In this document: positions 10,175-20,455 of the stretch, in pieces
How the letters are laid out: every line of letters begins with the position of its first letter
How positions within the stretch are numbered: the stretch's first letter is position 1
Source of the DNA: Candidatus Aminicenantes bacterium JdFR-78
GTDB taxonomy: Bacteria > Acidobacteriota > Aminicenantia > JdFR-78
Length of the DNA: 64,000 nt
Assembly: GCA_002010665.1 (NCBI GenBank)
Contig: MTON01000001.1
Location: 93,985 to 157,984 of the forward strand
Reading direction: 5' to 3'
Notes under the pieces: generated by a model
What the model was told of the DNA's origin: nothing
What the model saw: only the letters and a program-made list of their open reading frames with translations
Database searches by the model: none
Position numbers and translations under genes: made by a program

Positions 10175-12309
10175 TGAATTTTCTCTTCCCATTTCTTTTG
10201 GGCTTTACCGCCCTTTCCTTTCAGATCTTTCTTATGAGAGAATTTGTAGCCCATTATTATGGCAATGAGATTACATATGGATTGATTCTCGCCTTTTGGC
10301 TTTTATGGGGAGGTATCGGGAGTTTAATTGCAAATAAAATAAAATATTCCTTTTCAACTTTTACTCTATTTTATTATTCCCTTATTTTCTTTTTTCCTTT
10401 TTCATTAATTTTTTTACGATATTCAAGATTCATTTATAAAATCTTACCAGGAGAAATAACCGGAATACTGCCAATTTTAATTACTTCTCTATTTCTCACC
10501 CTTCTCATTTGCTTTCCTCTTGGTGCACTCTTTGTTTTGAATGTAAAATTTTTTAAAGGAAAGATTGCTCTTGTTTATTTAATGGAAGCTCTTGGTTCAT
10601 CAATTGGTGGAGTACTTACATATTTTCTCCTAATCCCCTTTTTCTCAAACTGGAATAGCTCTCTTATAATTATAGGGTTCGTTACCATCTGTCTCTTTCT
10701 CCTTGAGAAAGGAAAAAGAAAAATTTATGCTGTGCTTTTAATTCCATTTATTTTATTTCTTATCTTTCTTGATAAACCTACTCAGAAACACTACTGGAAA
10801 CCCTTCAATTTCATAGAATCAAAGGACACATTATATGGAAAATTATCAATTATAAAAACAGAGGAACAGCTTTCCCTTTACGATAATGGTCTTCTCGTTT
10901 ATTCCTATCCAGACATAATAAATGCTGAGGAAGCTGTTCATTTTGCCTTAATTCAGAGACCTAATGCAAAAAGCTTATTATTAATTGGGGGAGGAATTGG
11001 GGGTGCTATTGCTCAGGCTCTAAAATACAAGAACCTGAAAATTGAATATGTTGAACTCGACCCTCAGATTATAAAATTTTCCATGAAATATTTGCCTGAA
11101 AAAGAAAAAAAATATTTAAAAGGTAAAAGAGTCAAAATATATTTTCGAGATGGAAGAGCTTTTTTAAATAATGTTAAGAAGAAATATGATGTAATAATTC
11201 TGAATCTTCCCGAGCCTTCCACAGCACAGATCAATAGGTTTTACACATATGAATTTTTTAAATTAGTAAAACAGAAACTCTCAAAGCAGGGTGTTTTCTC
11301 CTTTAAAGTTTCTTCATCTGAAAATTATATAAATTTACCCCTACAAAAATTACTTTCCTCATTGTATTTCACACTGAAAAAAGTTTTCAAAAATGTGGAA
11401 GTGGTTCCAGGAGATACAAACATATTTATTGGTTCTGATGCTCCTGTAACATTGGACTATATGGAACTTGGAAAAAGGATTGAAAAATTACAGTTGAATA
11501 ATATGTGGGTTAATTCTTATACTCTTTTTTCTCGATTAATGGAGGAAAGAATCAATTCTCTTTATGAAAAGATAAAATCAAAAGAGGCAAAAATCAATTT
11601 AGATTTAGTCCCAATAAGCTATTTTTACAATTCTATCCTATGGGCAACCCATTTTAAAGGATTGGAATCAAAAATCTTAACCTTTTTTTCAGAAATTCCA
11701 AAATTCTGGCTTTTGGATTTTCCCTTAATCCTCTTTTTAATAATTTTGTTTATAATAATTCTGTTAAAGAGGGTACGCTTTTACTCTTATCTACTACCTG
11801 TATGGCTCATGGGCTTTACAACAATTTCCCTTGAATTGATTATAATAATTGCTTTTCAAGTGAACTTTGGATATGTTTATCAGAAAATAGCATTACTTTT
11901 TTCTGCTTTTATGTTTGGTCTTTTCTGTGGAGCATTGTTAGGTAAAAAGATAAAGAAAATTATATCTTTGAATTTAATATTTATTCAATTTTGTTTTATG
12001 GTTTTAACATTTATTGCATGGAAATTCATAGAAATTAAATGGGCGGAAATTTTCCCTTACATTTTTCTCTTTCTAATGGGATTCTTAGGCGGGCTATTAT
12101 TTGTTGTAGCAAATGAGCTGTTTTTGAAAAAAGAGAAAAATTATGGCATTGGATACGCTCTTGATCTTTTCGGATCCTTTTTAGGAGCTCTAACACTCTC
12201 AACTATTCTAATACCACTTATTGGATTACCCTTATTAACCAAGTATATATTCTTGGCAAATTCCTTTTGCTTTTTATTCCTGATTCCTTTCTTTAGAACT
12301 CAGCATTAA
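10174..12309 (+). CDS. Fused membrane / spermidine synthase-like protein
   Basis: Multiple TM segments flank a methyltransferase-like core (LLLIGGGIGGAIAQALKYKNLKIEYVELDPQIIKF); start overlaps the amrS stop (TAATG). Confidence 0.82.
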   Translation: MNFLFPFLLGFTALSFQIFLMREFVAHYYGNEITYGLILAFWLLWGGIGSLIANKIKYSFSTFTLFYYSLIFFFPFSLIFLRYSRFIYKILPGEITGILPILITSLFLTLLICFPLGALFVLNVKFFKGKIALVYLMEALGSSIGGVLTYFLLIPFFSNWNSSLIIIGFVTICLFLLEKGKRKIYAVLLIPFILFLIFLDKPTQKHYWKPFNFIESKDTLYGKLSIIKTEEQLSLYDNGLLVYSYPDIINAEEAVHFALIQRPNAKSLLLIGGGIGGAIAQALKYKNLKIEYVELDPQIIKFSMKYLPEKEKKYLKGKRVKIYFRDGRAFLNNVKKKYDVIILNLPEPSTAQINRFYTYEFFKLVKQKLSKQGVFSFKVSSSENYINLPLQKLLSSLYFTLKKVFKNVEVVPGDTNIFIGSDAPVTLDYMELGKRIEKLQLNNMWVNSYTLFSRLMEERINSLYEKIKSKEAKINLDLVPISYFYNSILWATHFKGLESKILTFFSEIPKFWLLDFPLILFLIILFIIILLKRVRFYSYLLPVWLMGFTTISLELIIIIAFQVNFGYVYQKIALLFSAFMFGLFCGALLGKKIKKIISLNLIFIQFCFMVLTFIAWKFIEIKWAEIFPYIFLFLMGFLGGLLFVVANELFLKKEKNYGIGYALDLFGSFLGALTLSTILIPLIGLPLLTKYIFLANSFCFLFLIPFFRTQH

Positions 12310-12409
12310 AAACTTGATTTTCAAGGAATTTCCAATAATAATTTTATGTTTTGATTTATTTAGTAATATTTAAAACACAATTTGTTATTGAAAAAGAGGA
12401 GGACGGCAC

Positions 12410-13687
12410 ATGACAATAAAAAAAACCAGAAACCAACTCATTTTCATAACTTTAATTTTAATATGCATTTCTAAATCTTATTCAGAGAACAAAGATTTTG
12501 AAAATGACAAAATAAGAGAATTTGCTCCAAAAGTTTTTATTGATTGCAGGAGATGTGATAGAGATTTCATTCGAACTGAGATAACATTTATAAATTATGT
12601 AAGAGACAAATTTGAAGCTGATATTTATGTTTTAATTACAGATGAGCCAACAGGAGCAGGGGGGCGAAAATACACCCTAACATTCATGGGATATAATGAA
12701 TTTTCAGGGATAGAACATACATTGACATATGTTTCATATAAAACAGATACATGGGATGAAACCCGTAAAGGACTGGTTGAGACCTTAAAAAGAGGACTCT
12801 TTCCCTTTCTTTTGAAAACTCCTTTAAGCAAGTATTTTTCTATAGATTTTCAAGAAAAATTACAACCCACTGCAGTTGAAGATAAATGGGATTTCTGGGT
12901 GTTCAGCCTGAGCATTGGAGGCAATATAAATGGAGAAAAATACCGAAGTTCTCGCTCAATTGATATGAATTTTTCAGCTAATAGAGTAACTCCTGAATTA
13001 AAAATAAGAATGGGAATTTCAGGTAATTTTGATGAGAAAAAATTTAATTATGAAGATAAAACAATAATAAGCACTTACAAAAATATAGATTTTTCAAGTT
13101 TAATAGTTAAGAGCATTGGAGAACATTGGTCAATAGGAGCCTGGTTTGGGATTTATTCATCAACGTATAGCAATTTAAAAACCCTTTATACTCTTGCGCC
13201 TGCAGTGGAGTATAATTTTTACCCGTATTCAATTTCAACAAGAAGGCAATTAAGACTGCTCTATAGAATTGGATTTAACTCAGTAAATTATTTTGAGGAG
13301 ACAATTTATTATAAAACTTCAGAAAAATTATACAATGAATCACTTTCAATAATAATGGAAGTAAAGGAACCATGGGGAAGTGTATCTGCTTCTCTACAAG
13401 GCTCTCACTACTTTCATGACTTTGAAAAAAATAGGCTCACCTTTTGGAGCCATTTCTCATTTAGAATTTTTAAGGGACTTTCAATATATTTAAGGGGCAG
13501 ATATCAGCGCATTCGGGACCAACTCTATCTTCCAAAGGGAGAAGCAACATTGGAAGAAGTTTTATTAAGGAGAAGAGAGCTCCAAACAGGATATGAATAT
13601 TCTCTTTCAATCGGTGTTAGTTATACTTTTGGCTCAGTTTTCAGTAATGTGGTAAATCCAAGATTTGGCGGAAGAGGATGGAGATAA
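12410..13687 (+). CDS. Hypothetical protein, probable outer-membrane beta-barrel
   Basis: N-terminal signal-like segment; alternating amphipathic strands; FIDCRRCDRDFIRTEITFINYVRD motif then C-terminal barrel-like region ending in GRGWR. Confidence 0.6.
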   Translation: MTIKKTRNQLIFITLILICISKSYSENKDFENDKIREFAPKVFIDCRRCDRDFIRTEITFINYVRDKFEADIYVLITDEPTGAGGRKYTLTFMGYNEFSGIEHTLTYVSYKTDTWDETRKGLVETLKRGLFPFLLKTPLSKYFSIDFQEKLQPTAVEDKWDFWVFSLSIGGNINGEKYRSSRSIDMNFSANRVTPELKIRMGISGNFDEKKFNYEDKTIISTYKNIDFSSLIVKSIGEHWSIGAWFGIYSSTYSNLKTLYTLAPAVEYNFYPYSISTRRQLRLLYRIGFNSVNYFEETIYYKTSEKLYNESLSIIMEVKEPWGSVSASLQGSHYFHDFEKNRLTFWSHFSFRIFKGLSIYLRGRYQRIRDQLYLPKGEATLEEVLLRRRELQTGYEYSLSIGVSYTFGSVFSNVVNPRFGGRGWR

Positions 13688-13693
13688 ATTTAC

Positions 13694-13769
13694 TGGTGGA
13701 GCTGAGGGGACTCGAACCCCCGACCTCTTGACTGCCAGTCAAGCGCTCTCCCAGCTGAGCCACAGCCCC
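13694..13769 (-). tRNA. tRNA-Ala (anticodon GGC), CCA encoded
   Basis: RC gives GGGGCTGTGGCTCAGCTGGGAGAGCGCTTGACTGGCAGTCAAGAGGTCGGGGGTTCGAGTCCCCTCAGCTCCACCA; G3:U70 present. Confidence 0.96.
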
Positions 13770-13812
13770 ACATTTATTTTAATTAGCATAATAAAATTTC
13801 ATAGTCAATTGT

Positions 13813-14595
13813 TCAATCTCCTTCCAGTATATTATAAATCTCTATAATTTGAGATATGTTCAAATCCTCTGCTCTTATTAATGAATCAAGTTCTAAAGAA
13901 TCAAAGATCTTATTTATCTCACTCTGAGGATATTTTCTTTTCAAATTATTTAAAAGGGTTTTTCTCCTCTGACCAAAAATTTCTTTTAGAAAATTAAAGA
14001 ATTTTTCTTCGGAATTTATTTTAAATAAGGGCTCCTCTCTTTTAATTAAAGAGATAAAAGCAGAATCCACCTTTGGTTGTGGAGTAAAAGATGTCCTTGA
14101 GACATAGAAAACAATTTTAGCTGAGAAAAATATCTGGAAAATTATGGAAAGGGGTGCAAATGCCTTGGTATGCGGAGAGGCACATATTCTCTCAGCTACT
14201 TCCTTCTGAAGAAGGAAATAGCATTCAGAAATTAATTCCTTTTGATCATAGATTTTAAAGAGCAATGGCGAGCTTATTGAATAAGGTAGATTTCCAACAA
14301 TTTTAACTTTCTTGTTCACAGGGATTATATCACTAAAATTCAATTTCAATACATCAGCTTCAATTATTTCGAGATTTGGAAAACCCTTTTCTTTGAGAAA
14401 GGGTATGAATTTTTTATCTTTCTCAATAGCAATGACTTTCTCAGCCCTTTTTGCAAGGGGAAAGGTTAAAGCTCCCTTTCCAGCACCTATTTCAATTACT
14501 AACTCACCTGGCTCAGGATTTATATAATTGATTATTTTTTTTATAACATGCGGGTTTTTCAAAAAATGTTGACCTAGTCTCTTTCTTTTACTCAT
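13813..14595 (-). CDS. rsmA: 16S rRNA (adenine1518/1519-N6)-dimethyltransferase RsmA/KsgA
   Basis: KRLGQHFLKNPHVIKKI...EIGAGKGALT...VGNLPYSISSPLLF. Confidence 0.96.
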   Translation of the reverse strand: MSKRKRLGQHFLKNPHVIKKIINYINPEPGELVIEIGAGKGALTFPLAKRAEKVIAIEKDKKFIPFLKEKGFPNLEIIEADVLKLNFSDIIPVNKKVKIVGNLPYSISSPLLFKIYDQKELISECYFLLQKEVAERICASPHTKAFAPLSIIFQIFFSAKIVFYVSRTSFTPQPKVDSAFISLIKREEPLFKINSEEKFFNFLKEIFGQRRKTLLNNLKRKYPQSEINKIFDSLELDSLIRAEDLNISQIIEIYNILEGD

Positions 14596-14658
14596 TTATT
14601 TCAATTTATTCTTAAACTCATTATAGCAAAATCTCTTTAAACAATATATAATTATGGA

Positions 14659-15825
14659 ATGAAAATTGGACTGGAAAATTTGCTTGAGAATAAAATTCAC
14701 CTTTTAAAAGGGAAAAAAATTGGTTTAGTTGCAAATCAGGCATCAGTGGATAAAAATTTAAATTTATCCTTCCATCTTTTATATCATCATCCTGACATTA
14801 ATCTCACAACAATTTTCTCCCCCCAGCATGGTTTATGGGGTGAGAAACAGGCAAACATGATTGAAGGTGAGGATTTTCAAGATAAGAAAACAGGACTTCC
14901 TGTTTTCAGTCTTTACGGGAAAAGAAGAGAACCTACAGAGAAAATGTTAGAAAATGTGGATATAGTAGTTTTTGACCTTCAAGATGTAGGAATCAGAGTT
15001 TATACCTACATATCTACTATGGCTCTGGTAATGCAAGCGTGTAAAAAATATGGAAAAAAAGTAGTTGTGCTTGATAGACCAAATCCAATAAATGGTGTGG
15101 AGGTGGAAGGGAATGTAGTGGAATCTGATTTTATATCCTTTGTTGGAATTTATCCTTTAGCCCTTCGTCATGGGATGACAATTGGGGAACTTGCTTTGAT
15201 GTTTAATCACGAGTTTAAAATTGAATGCGATTTAGAAGTTATTCCTATGCTAGGATGGAGAAGGAAAATGTGGTTTGATGAAACAGAATATAAATGGATT
15301 AATCCATCACCTAATATCCCTACTCTTGATAGTGCGATAGTTTATCCAGCCACAGTCTATTTAGAAGGAACAAATATATCAGAAGGTCGTGGCACAACAA
15401 AGCCCTTTGAGTTCTTTGGAGCTCCCTTTATTGACTCTGAAAAATTTGCTGATGAGTTAAACAGGCAAAACTTACCAGGAGTATATTTCAGGCCAATTGC
15501 TTTTCAGCCTACCTTTGACAAATGGAAGGATAAATTATGTTTTGGTGTCCAAATCCATGTTCTTGATCGTGATATATTCAAACCCGTTCATACTGGATTA
15601 ATTTTACTAAAAACTTTATACAAACTTTTTCCAGATGATTTTAAATGGAAAAATCCTCCTTATGAATATGAATATGAAAAATTGCCAATTGATCTATTAT
15701 GGGGAACAGATAAAGTAAGAAAATTTATCGAAAAAGACTATAATATAAATGAAATAGAAAAAAGTTGGGAAAAGGATTTAGAAGATTTCAAAAATAAAAG
15801 AAACAAATATTTACTATATGATTGA
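14659..15825 (+). CDS. DUF1343 domain protein (NamZ-type exo-beta-N-acetylmuramidase family)
   Basis: KIGLVANQASVD...FSPQHGLWGEKQANMIEGEDFQDKKTGLPVFSLYG...DLQDVGIRVYTYISTM...RPNPING. Confidence 0.92.
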   Translation: MKIGLENLLENKIHLLKGKKIGLVANQASVDKNLNLSFHLLYHHPDINLTTIFSPQHGLWGEKQANMIEGEDFQDKKTGLPVFSLYGKRREPTEKMLENVDIVVFDLQDVGIRVYTYISTMALVMQACKKYGKKVVVLDRPNPINGVEVEGNVVESDFISFVGIYPLALRHGMTIGELALMFNHEFKIECDLEVIPMLGWRRKMWFDETEYKWINPSPNIPTLDSAIVYPATVYLEGTNISEGRGTTKPFEFFGAPFIDSEKFADELNRQNLPGVYFRPIAFQPTFDKWKDKLCFGVQIHVLDRDIFKPVHTGLILLKTLYKLFPDDFKWKNPPYEYEYEKLPIDLLWGTDKVRKFIEKDYNINEIEKSWEKDLEDFKNKRNKYLLYD

Positions 15826-15875
15826 ATTTAAATAAACTTGAATTTCCTTTTCCAATTATAGTATAGTCATTTCAA

Positions 15876-16859
15876 ATGGAAAATTTTCTTATTCCACTTG
15901 CTTTTGCTTACCAGAAAATCGCGCAATTTAAAAACTTTTTATATGATTTAAATATTTTAAAGACAAAGGAAATAAGAGCACCAGTTATAAGTGTTGGGAA
16001 TTTATCCTTTGGAGGAACAGGGAAAACTCCTGTTACAATAAGCTTAGCTGAAAAATTTATAGATATGGGGTATAGAGTTGCGATTCTTTTAAGGGGATAT
16101 AAAGGTAAATTTGAGAAAAGAGGGGCTATGGTTTCTGATGGCAAAAATATACTATATAACTGGAAAGAAGCCAGTGACGAGGCCTTTTTAATTGCAAAAA
16201 ATGTTAGGAAAGCCGGTGTTTTCGTTGGCAAAAACAGGGTAATCAATGCACTCAATGCAATGGAACTTGGTTTTAATTTAATAATTCTCGATGATGGATT
16301 TCAATATCGACCTCTGTATAGAAATATTGACATAGTAATTATTTCTTCTGAAAATAGGAAATTATTAAGAGAGCCCTTTTCTTCATTAAAAAGGGCAAAT
16401 ATTCTACTTTTTTACAATACCATTGATGAAAAAATCTCAAAAAAAATCAGGAAATTTAATTTATATATTTCAAAATTTCATTATTTAAAATTAGGATTTT
16501 ATGATGTTAATGAAAACAATTTTTATCTTGTGGATTATTTTAAAGGTAAAAAAGCCATTGCTTTCTGTGGAATTGCAAATCCTTCAAGATTTAAAAGATT
16601 TCTTGAAGAGTTAGAAGTTGATATAAAACATTTCTCCTCCTTTCCTGACCATTATTCTTACCCTCAAAACTCAATAAATACCTTATTAAAAAAACATAGG
16701 GAATTAAAAACAGATGTTTTGTTAACAACAGAAAAGGATGCTTTGAAATTGAAAGCCTATTCCAATTTGCCAATTTATTACTTAAAAATAAAAGCTTGCT
16801 TATCAGATGATTTAATTTCATATATTCTTAAAGGTTTAAAGACTTATGCGAGTGATTGA
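15876..16859 (+). CDS. lpxK: Tetraacyldisaccharide 4'-kinase
   Basis: PVISVGNLSFGGTGKTPVTISLAEKF...ILLRGYKGK...ILDDGFQYRPLYRNIDIVI. Confidence 0.94.
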   Translation: MENFLIPLAFAYQKIAQFKNFLYDLNILKTKEIRAPVISVGNLSFGGTGKTPVTISLAEKFIDMGYRVAILLRGYKGKFEKRGAMVSDGKNILYNWKEASDEAFLIAKNVRKAGVFVGKNRVINALNAMELGFNLIILDDGFQYRPLYRNIDIVIISSENRKLLREPFSSLKRANILLFYNTIDEKISKKIRKFNLYISKFHYLKLGFYDVNENNFYLVDYFKGKKAIAFCGIANPSRFKRFLEELEVDIKHFSSFPDHYSYPQNSINTLLKKHRELKTDVLLTTEKDALKLKAYSNLPIYYLKIKACLSDDLISYILKGLKTYASD

Positions 16860-17751
16860 ATATTTTATATTTAAATTTTTAAAAATTCTTTTTTATATAA
16901 TTCCCAGGAAAATTTCTCTTTTTGGGGGAAAATTTTTTGGATTTCTTTACTTTCAAATAGATGGGAAGAGAAGGAAAATTGCAATAACAAATCTCTCATT
17001 AGCATTTCCAAATAAACCTCACAGTTTTTATAAAACTATTGCACGGAAAAGTTTTATGAATTTTGGGATGGTTTTGTTTGATTTAATCAAAATTTCAACA
17101 ATGAAAAGTGATAAATTACAATCCCTTTTTGTGGTGGAAGGAGAGAAAAATATAATTAAAGCTCTTTCTCAGGGTAAAGGAGCACTCTTATTTACAGCTC
17201 ATTTTGGTAATTGGGAAATAGCACCTAAAATTATTTCAAAATATGGAAAATTGAATGTTATAGCTCGTCCTCTTGACAATCCTCTGCTTGAGGAAGAACT
17301 TCTGAAATTCAGAGAAAAGATGGGAAGTCAGGTAATATATAAAAAGGAGGCATCAAGAAAAGTCCTCTCGGCTTTGAAGAGAAAAGAAATGATTGCAATA
17401 TTAATTGATCAGAATGTCCTTAGATCTGAAGGAATATTTGTTGATTTCTTTGGTAAAAAGGCATCCACGACTCCATCCCTTGCAGCTTTCCATTTGCGAA
17501 CAGGTTCTCCAATTGTTCCAGTTTTCTGCTTTCCAATAAATGATTATAGATATAAAGTTGAAATAGGAAGCCCTCTTGTTTTTTCTCGGAGTAAATCTCA
17601 TAATAAAGATATATTGCAAATTACACAGAAATGCACTAAGATAATAGAACATGAGATAAAAAAGAAGCCTTCATTCTGGCTCTGGTTTCATAGAAGATGG
17701 AGGACCAGGCCGGAAGAGGAGGGAGGAGGAGATAAAAATGAACATAAGTGA
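16846..17751 (+). CDS. Lysophospholipid acyltransferase (LpxL/HtrB-like)
   Basis: ALLFTAHFGNWEIAP, NVIARPLDNPLLEEEL, IDQNVLRSEGIFVDFFGKKASTTP, FWLWFHRRWRTRPEEE. Confidence 0.92.
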   Translation: MRVIEYFIFKFLKILFYIIPRKISLFGGKFFGFLYFQIDGKRRKIAITNLSLAFPNKPHSFYKTIARKSFMNFGMVLFDLIKISTMKSDKLQSLFVVEGEKNIIKALSQGKGALLFTAHFGNWEIAPKIISKYGKLNVIARPLDNPLLEEELLKFREKMGSQVIYKKEASRKVLSALKRKEMIAILIDQNVLRSEGIFVDFFGKKASTTPSLAAFHLRTGSPIVPVFCFPINDYRYKVEIGSPLVFSRSKSHNKDILQITQKCTKIIEHEIKKKPSFWLWFHRRWRTRPEEEGGGDKNEHK

Positions 17752-18391
17752 TGATATTGAAAAATTTATTGAAAAATTAGTCTGGTATGGGCATGCATCT
17801 TTTAAAATTAAAAATAAAAAAGTTATCTATATTGACCCATGGCAATTACCAAAGGATGTGGAAAAAGCGGATATAATTTTAGTCACACATTCACATTTTG
17901 ACCATCTTTCAGTAGAGGATATCCGCCATATTAAAAAAGATGATACTATAATAGTCATTCCTCCTGATGGAGCTTCCAAATTAATGGGCAATATTAAGGA
18001 AATTGGTCCAGGAGAGGAAATTGAGGTTATAAATATAAAAATAAAAGCAGTTCCAGCATATAATGTTAATAAGGAATTTCATCCAAAGAGAAATGAATGG
18101 GTAGGATATATTATTGATTTTGAGGGAATTAAAATTTACCATGCAGGTGATACAGACTTTATTCCTGAAATGAAAGAACTCGGACCAGTGGATATTGCTC
18201 TTTTACCTGTGGGAGGGAAATATACAATGAATGCTGAAGAAGCTGCAGATGCCGCAGAAGCTATTAAACCAAAAATCGCAATACCAATGCATTATGGAGC
18301 AGGAGTTGTTGGAACACTTGCTAATGCCGAGAAATTTAAACAATTATTAACCTCAAAAATAAATGTGAAAATTCTAAGTCCAAAAAAATAA
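17738..18391 (+). CDS. Metal-dependent hydrolase (UPF0173-type MBL fold)
   Basis: [12 protein letters not shown]...[12 protein letters not shown]...[13 protein letters not shown]...IPMHYG. Confidence 0.93.
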   Translation: MNISDDIEKFIEKLVWYGHASFKIKNKKVIYIDPWQLPKDVEKADIILVTHSHFDHLSVEDIRHIKKDDTIIVIPPDGASKLMGNIKEIGPGEEIEVINIKIKAVPAYNVNKEFHPKRNEWVGYIIDFEGIKIYHAGDTDFIPEMKELGPVDIALLPVGGKYTMNAEEAADAAEAIKPKIAIPMHYGAGVVGTLANAEKFKQLLTSKINVKILSPKK

Positions 18392-19137
18392 TGAGGGCTA
18401 ATAATAGGAAATTTGATGAAATCAGACCCTTTAAAATTATACCAAATTGTAATGAATTTGCGGAAGGCTCAGCTTATATCGAGATAGGTAAAACAAAAAT
18501 AATCACAACTGCTTCAGTAGAGGAAAAGGTTCCTCCATTTTTAAAAGGAAGTGGTACAGGCTGGATAACAGCAGAATATTCCATGCTTCCGAGAGCAACT
18601 GAAAAGAGAACTTTAAGAGAAAGTGTTACTGGTCGAATAAGCGGTAGAACTCATGAAATCCAGAGATTAATTGGTAGATCATTAAGAGCAGTTGTTGATT
18701 TGGAAGTATTGGGAGAGAGAACAGTGTTTTTAGACTGTGATGTCCTTCAAGCAGATGGTGGAACAAGAACAGCTTCAATAACTGCATCCTGTGTTGCAAT
18801 GGCATTGGCCTTAAAAAAGCTTTATGACCAGGGCCTAATAGAGAAAATGCCCTTAAGAAATCTGGTAGCTGCAGTAAGTGTAGGCATCATAAATGGAGAG
18901 AAAATGTTGGATTTAGATTTCAACGAAGATTCTCAGGCAGAAGTGGACATGAATGTGGTTTTAACTGATGACGGAAAAATTATTGAAATTCAGGCCACTG
19001 CAGAGAAAAAGCCTTTTGAGAGAAATGAGTTGAAAGAACTTCTCGATTTAGCTGAAAAGGGCATAAAAGAGTTGATAAAAGCCCAGAAAGAGATCTTAAA
19101 GCAGGAAAGTGTGCTGTTTATGGCTTATGGAGAATAA
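18391..19137 (+). CDS. rph: Ribonuclease PH
   Basis: [23 protein letters not shown]...[20 protein letters not shown]...[19 protein letters not shown]. Confidence 0.97.
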   Translation: MRANNRKFDEIRPFKIIPNCNEFAEGSAYIEIGKTKIITTASVEEKVPPFLKGSGTGWITAEYSMLPRATEKRTLRESVTGRISGRTHEIQRLIGRSLRAVVDLEVLGERTVFLDCDVLQADGGTRTASITASCVAMALALKKLYDQGLIEKMPLRNLVAAVSVGIINGEKMLDLDFNEDSQAEVDMNVVLTDDGKIIEIQATAEKKPFERNELKELLDLAEKGIKELIKAQKEILKQESVLFMAYGE

Positions 19138-19694
19138 AGATTTTTTTCAAGCTCTTCAGCAATTAAGTGTAAAACCATCAAATGAATTTCTTGTATTCTT
19201 GGTGTGCTTTTAGAAGGAACATCTATTAATAAATCAACATATTCTGCCATCTTCCCACCGCCTTCTCCAGTTAGACCAATTGTGTAAATTTTTTTCTCTT
19301 TAGCTTTTTTAATTCCCTTTATAACATTTAAAGAATCTCCGCTCGTAGAGATCCCAAGAGCAACATCACCTTGTTTACCAAGTGCTTCTATTTGCTTTGA
19401 AAATATTTCATTAAATGAAATATCATTTCCAACAGATGTCAAAATAGAAGTATCAGTGGTGAGAGAAAGCGCAGGTAAGGGTTTTCTTACAATTAAGAAT
19501 TTATTCACCAATTCTGCTGCAAAATGCTGAGCTTGAGCTGCGCTTCCTCCATTTCCAAATACAATTATTTTACCACCATTTTTTATTGCTCTTTCCATAA
19601 TTTTGATAGCTTCTTCAATAACTTTTGATTTATTCTTGAAAAAGGAATTTTTTAAAATTTCAATTTCCTTTAAAAAAGCTTCCCAATTTATCAT
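19125..19694 (-). CDS. SIS domain sugar-phosphate isomerase (GmhA/DiaA-like)
   Basis: [27 protein letters not shown]...[45 protein letters not shown]. Confidence 0.92.
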   Translation of the reverse strand: MINWEAFLKEIEILKNSFFKNKSKVIEEAIKIMERAIKNGGKIIVFGNGGSAAQAQHFAAELVNKFLIVRKPLPALSLTTDTSILTSVGNDISFNEIFSKQIEALGKQGDVALGISTSGDSLNVIKGIKKAKEKKIYTIGLTGEGGGKMAEYVDLLIDVPSKSTPRIQEIHLMVLHLIAEELEKNLYSP

Positions 19695-19711
19695 AAAACC
19701 TCCTTTTAAAT

Positions 19712-20419
19712 TTAAGACTGACTTGCTAAACCTTCCTCAATTGCGTTTCTCACCTTTTCAGTTAACATAAATCTATCCTCATATTTTAATTCAGTTGTTG
19801 GAATTGGTGAATGAAAAATTACTTTTATCTTTCCTTTTTTTATAAAAAATTTTTTCTTTGGAAGAACTTCTCTGCTTCCTATAATTGTTATGGGTACAAT
19901 AGGAACTCCGCTCTTTATAGCTAAAACAAAACCTCCTCTTTTAAAAGGAAGAAGATTTCCGTCCAAACTTCTTGTTCCTTCAGGAAATATCAAAAAAGAG
20001 TAATTCTTTTCCTTTATTTTTTGAACTGCAATATCAATGCTTTTGCGAGCTCCAGTTTTATCTTCTCTATCTATTGGAACAAATTCCACAACCTTCATTC
20101 CAATTCCTACCAGTGGTATGCGAAAAACTTCTTTTTTTAGAAGAACCCTTAATTGTTGGGGTATAATTTTAAATAATAATGGACCATCCACTAGGCTTTG
20201 ATGATTAGCCATGTAAACATATCTTCTCTTTGGATCGATTTTTTCAAGTCCATAAACTTCTATCTTCACTCCTGATATTTTCTGGCCAATATCAATTGCA
20301 AAACGTCCAAGCTTAAAAAGCGGAGAAACTTTTTTCGTGAGAGCTGAATACAAAATTAAAGGAATACCAAAAATAATAGTAATGAAAAAATAACAAATCA
20401 ATATCAATATTGTTCTCAT
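19712..20419 (-). CDS. plsC: 1-acyl-sn-glycerol-3-phosphate acyltransferase
   Basis: NHQSLVDGPLLF (HX4D-like), IFPEGTRS, PIVPITIIGS. Confidence 0.93.
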   Translation of the reverse strand: MRTILILICYFFITIIFGIPLILYSALTKKVSPLFKLGRFAIDIGQKISGVKIEVYGLEKIDPKRRYVYMANHQSLVDGPLLFKIIPQQLRVLLKKEVFRIPLVGIGMKVVEFVPIDREDKTGARKSIDIAVQKIKEKNYSFLIFPEGTRSLDGNLLPFKRGGFVLAIKSGVPIVPITIIGSREVLPKKKFFIKKGKIKVIFHSPIPTTELKYEDRFMLTEKVRNAIEEGLASQS

Positions 20420-20455
20420 AGGGTATTTGTATTGTAAAAATTTTCTTAGAAATTT

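Noticed and set aside
13665-13847. 60-aa ORF containing GAEGTRTPDLLTASQALSQLSHSP
   Set aside because: Reads antisense through tRNA-Ala(GGC); a familiar spurious peptide.
19125-19137. Convergent 13-nt overlap of rph and the SIS-domain gene
   Set aside because: Common compact-genome arrangement; not considered informative.
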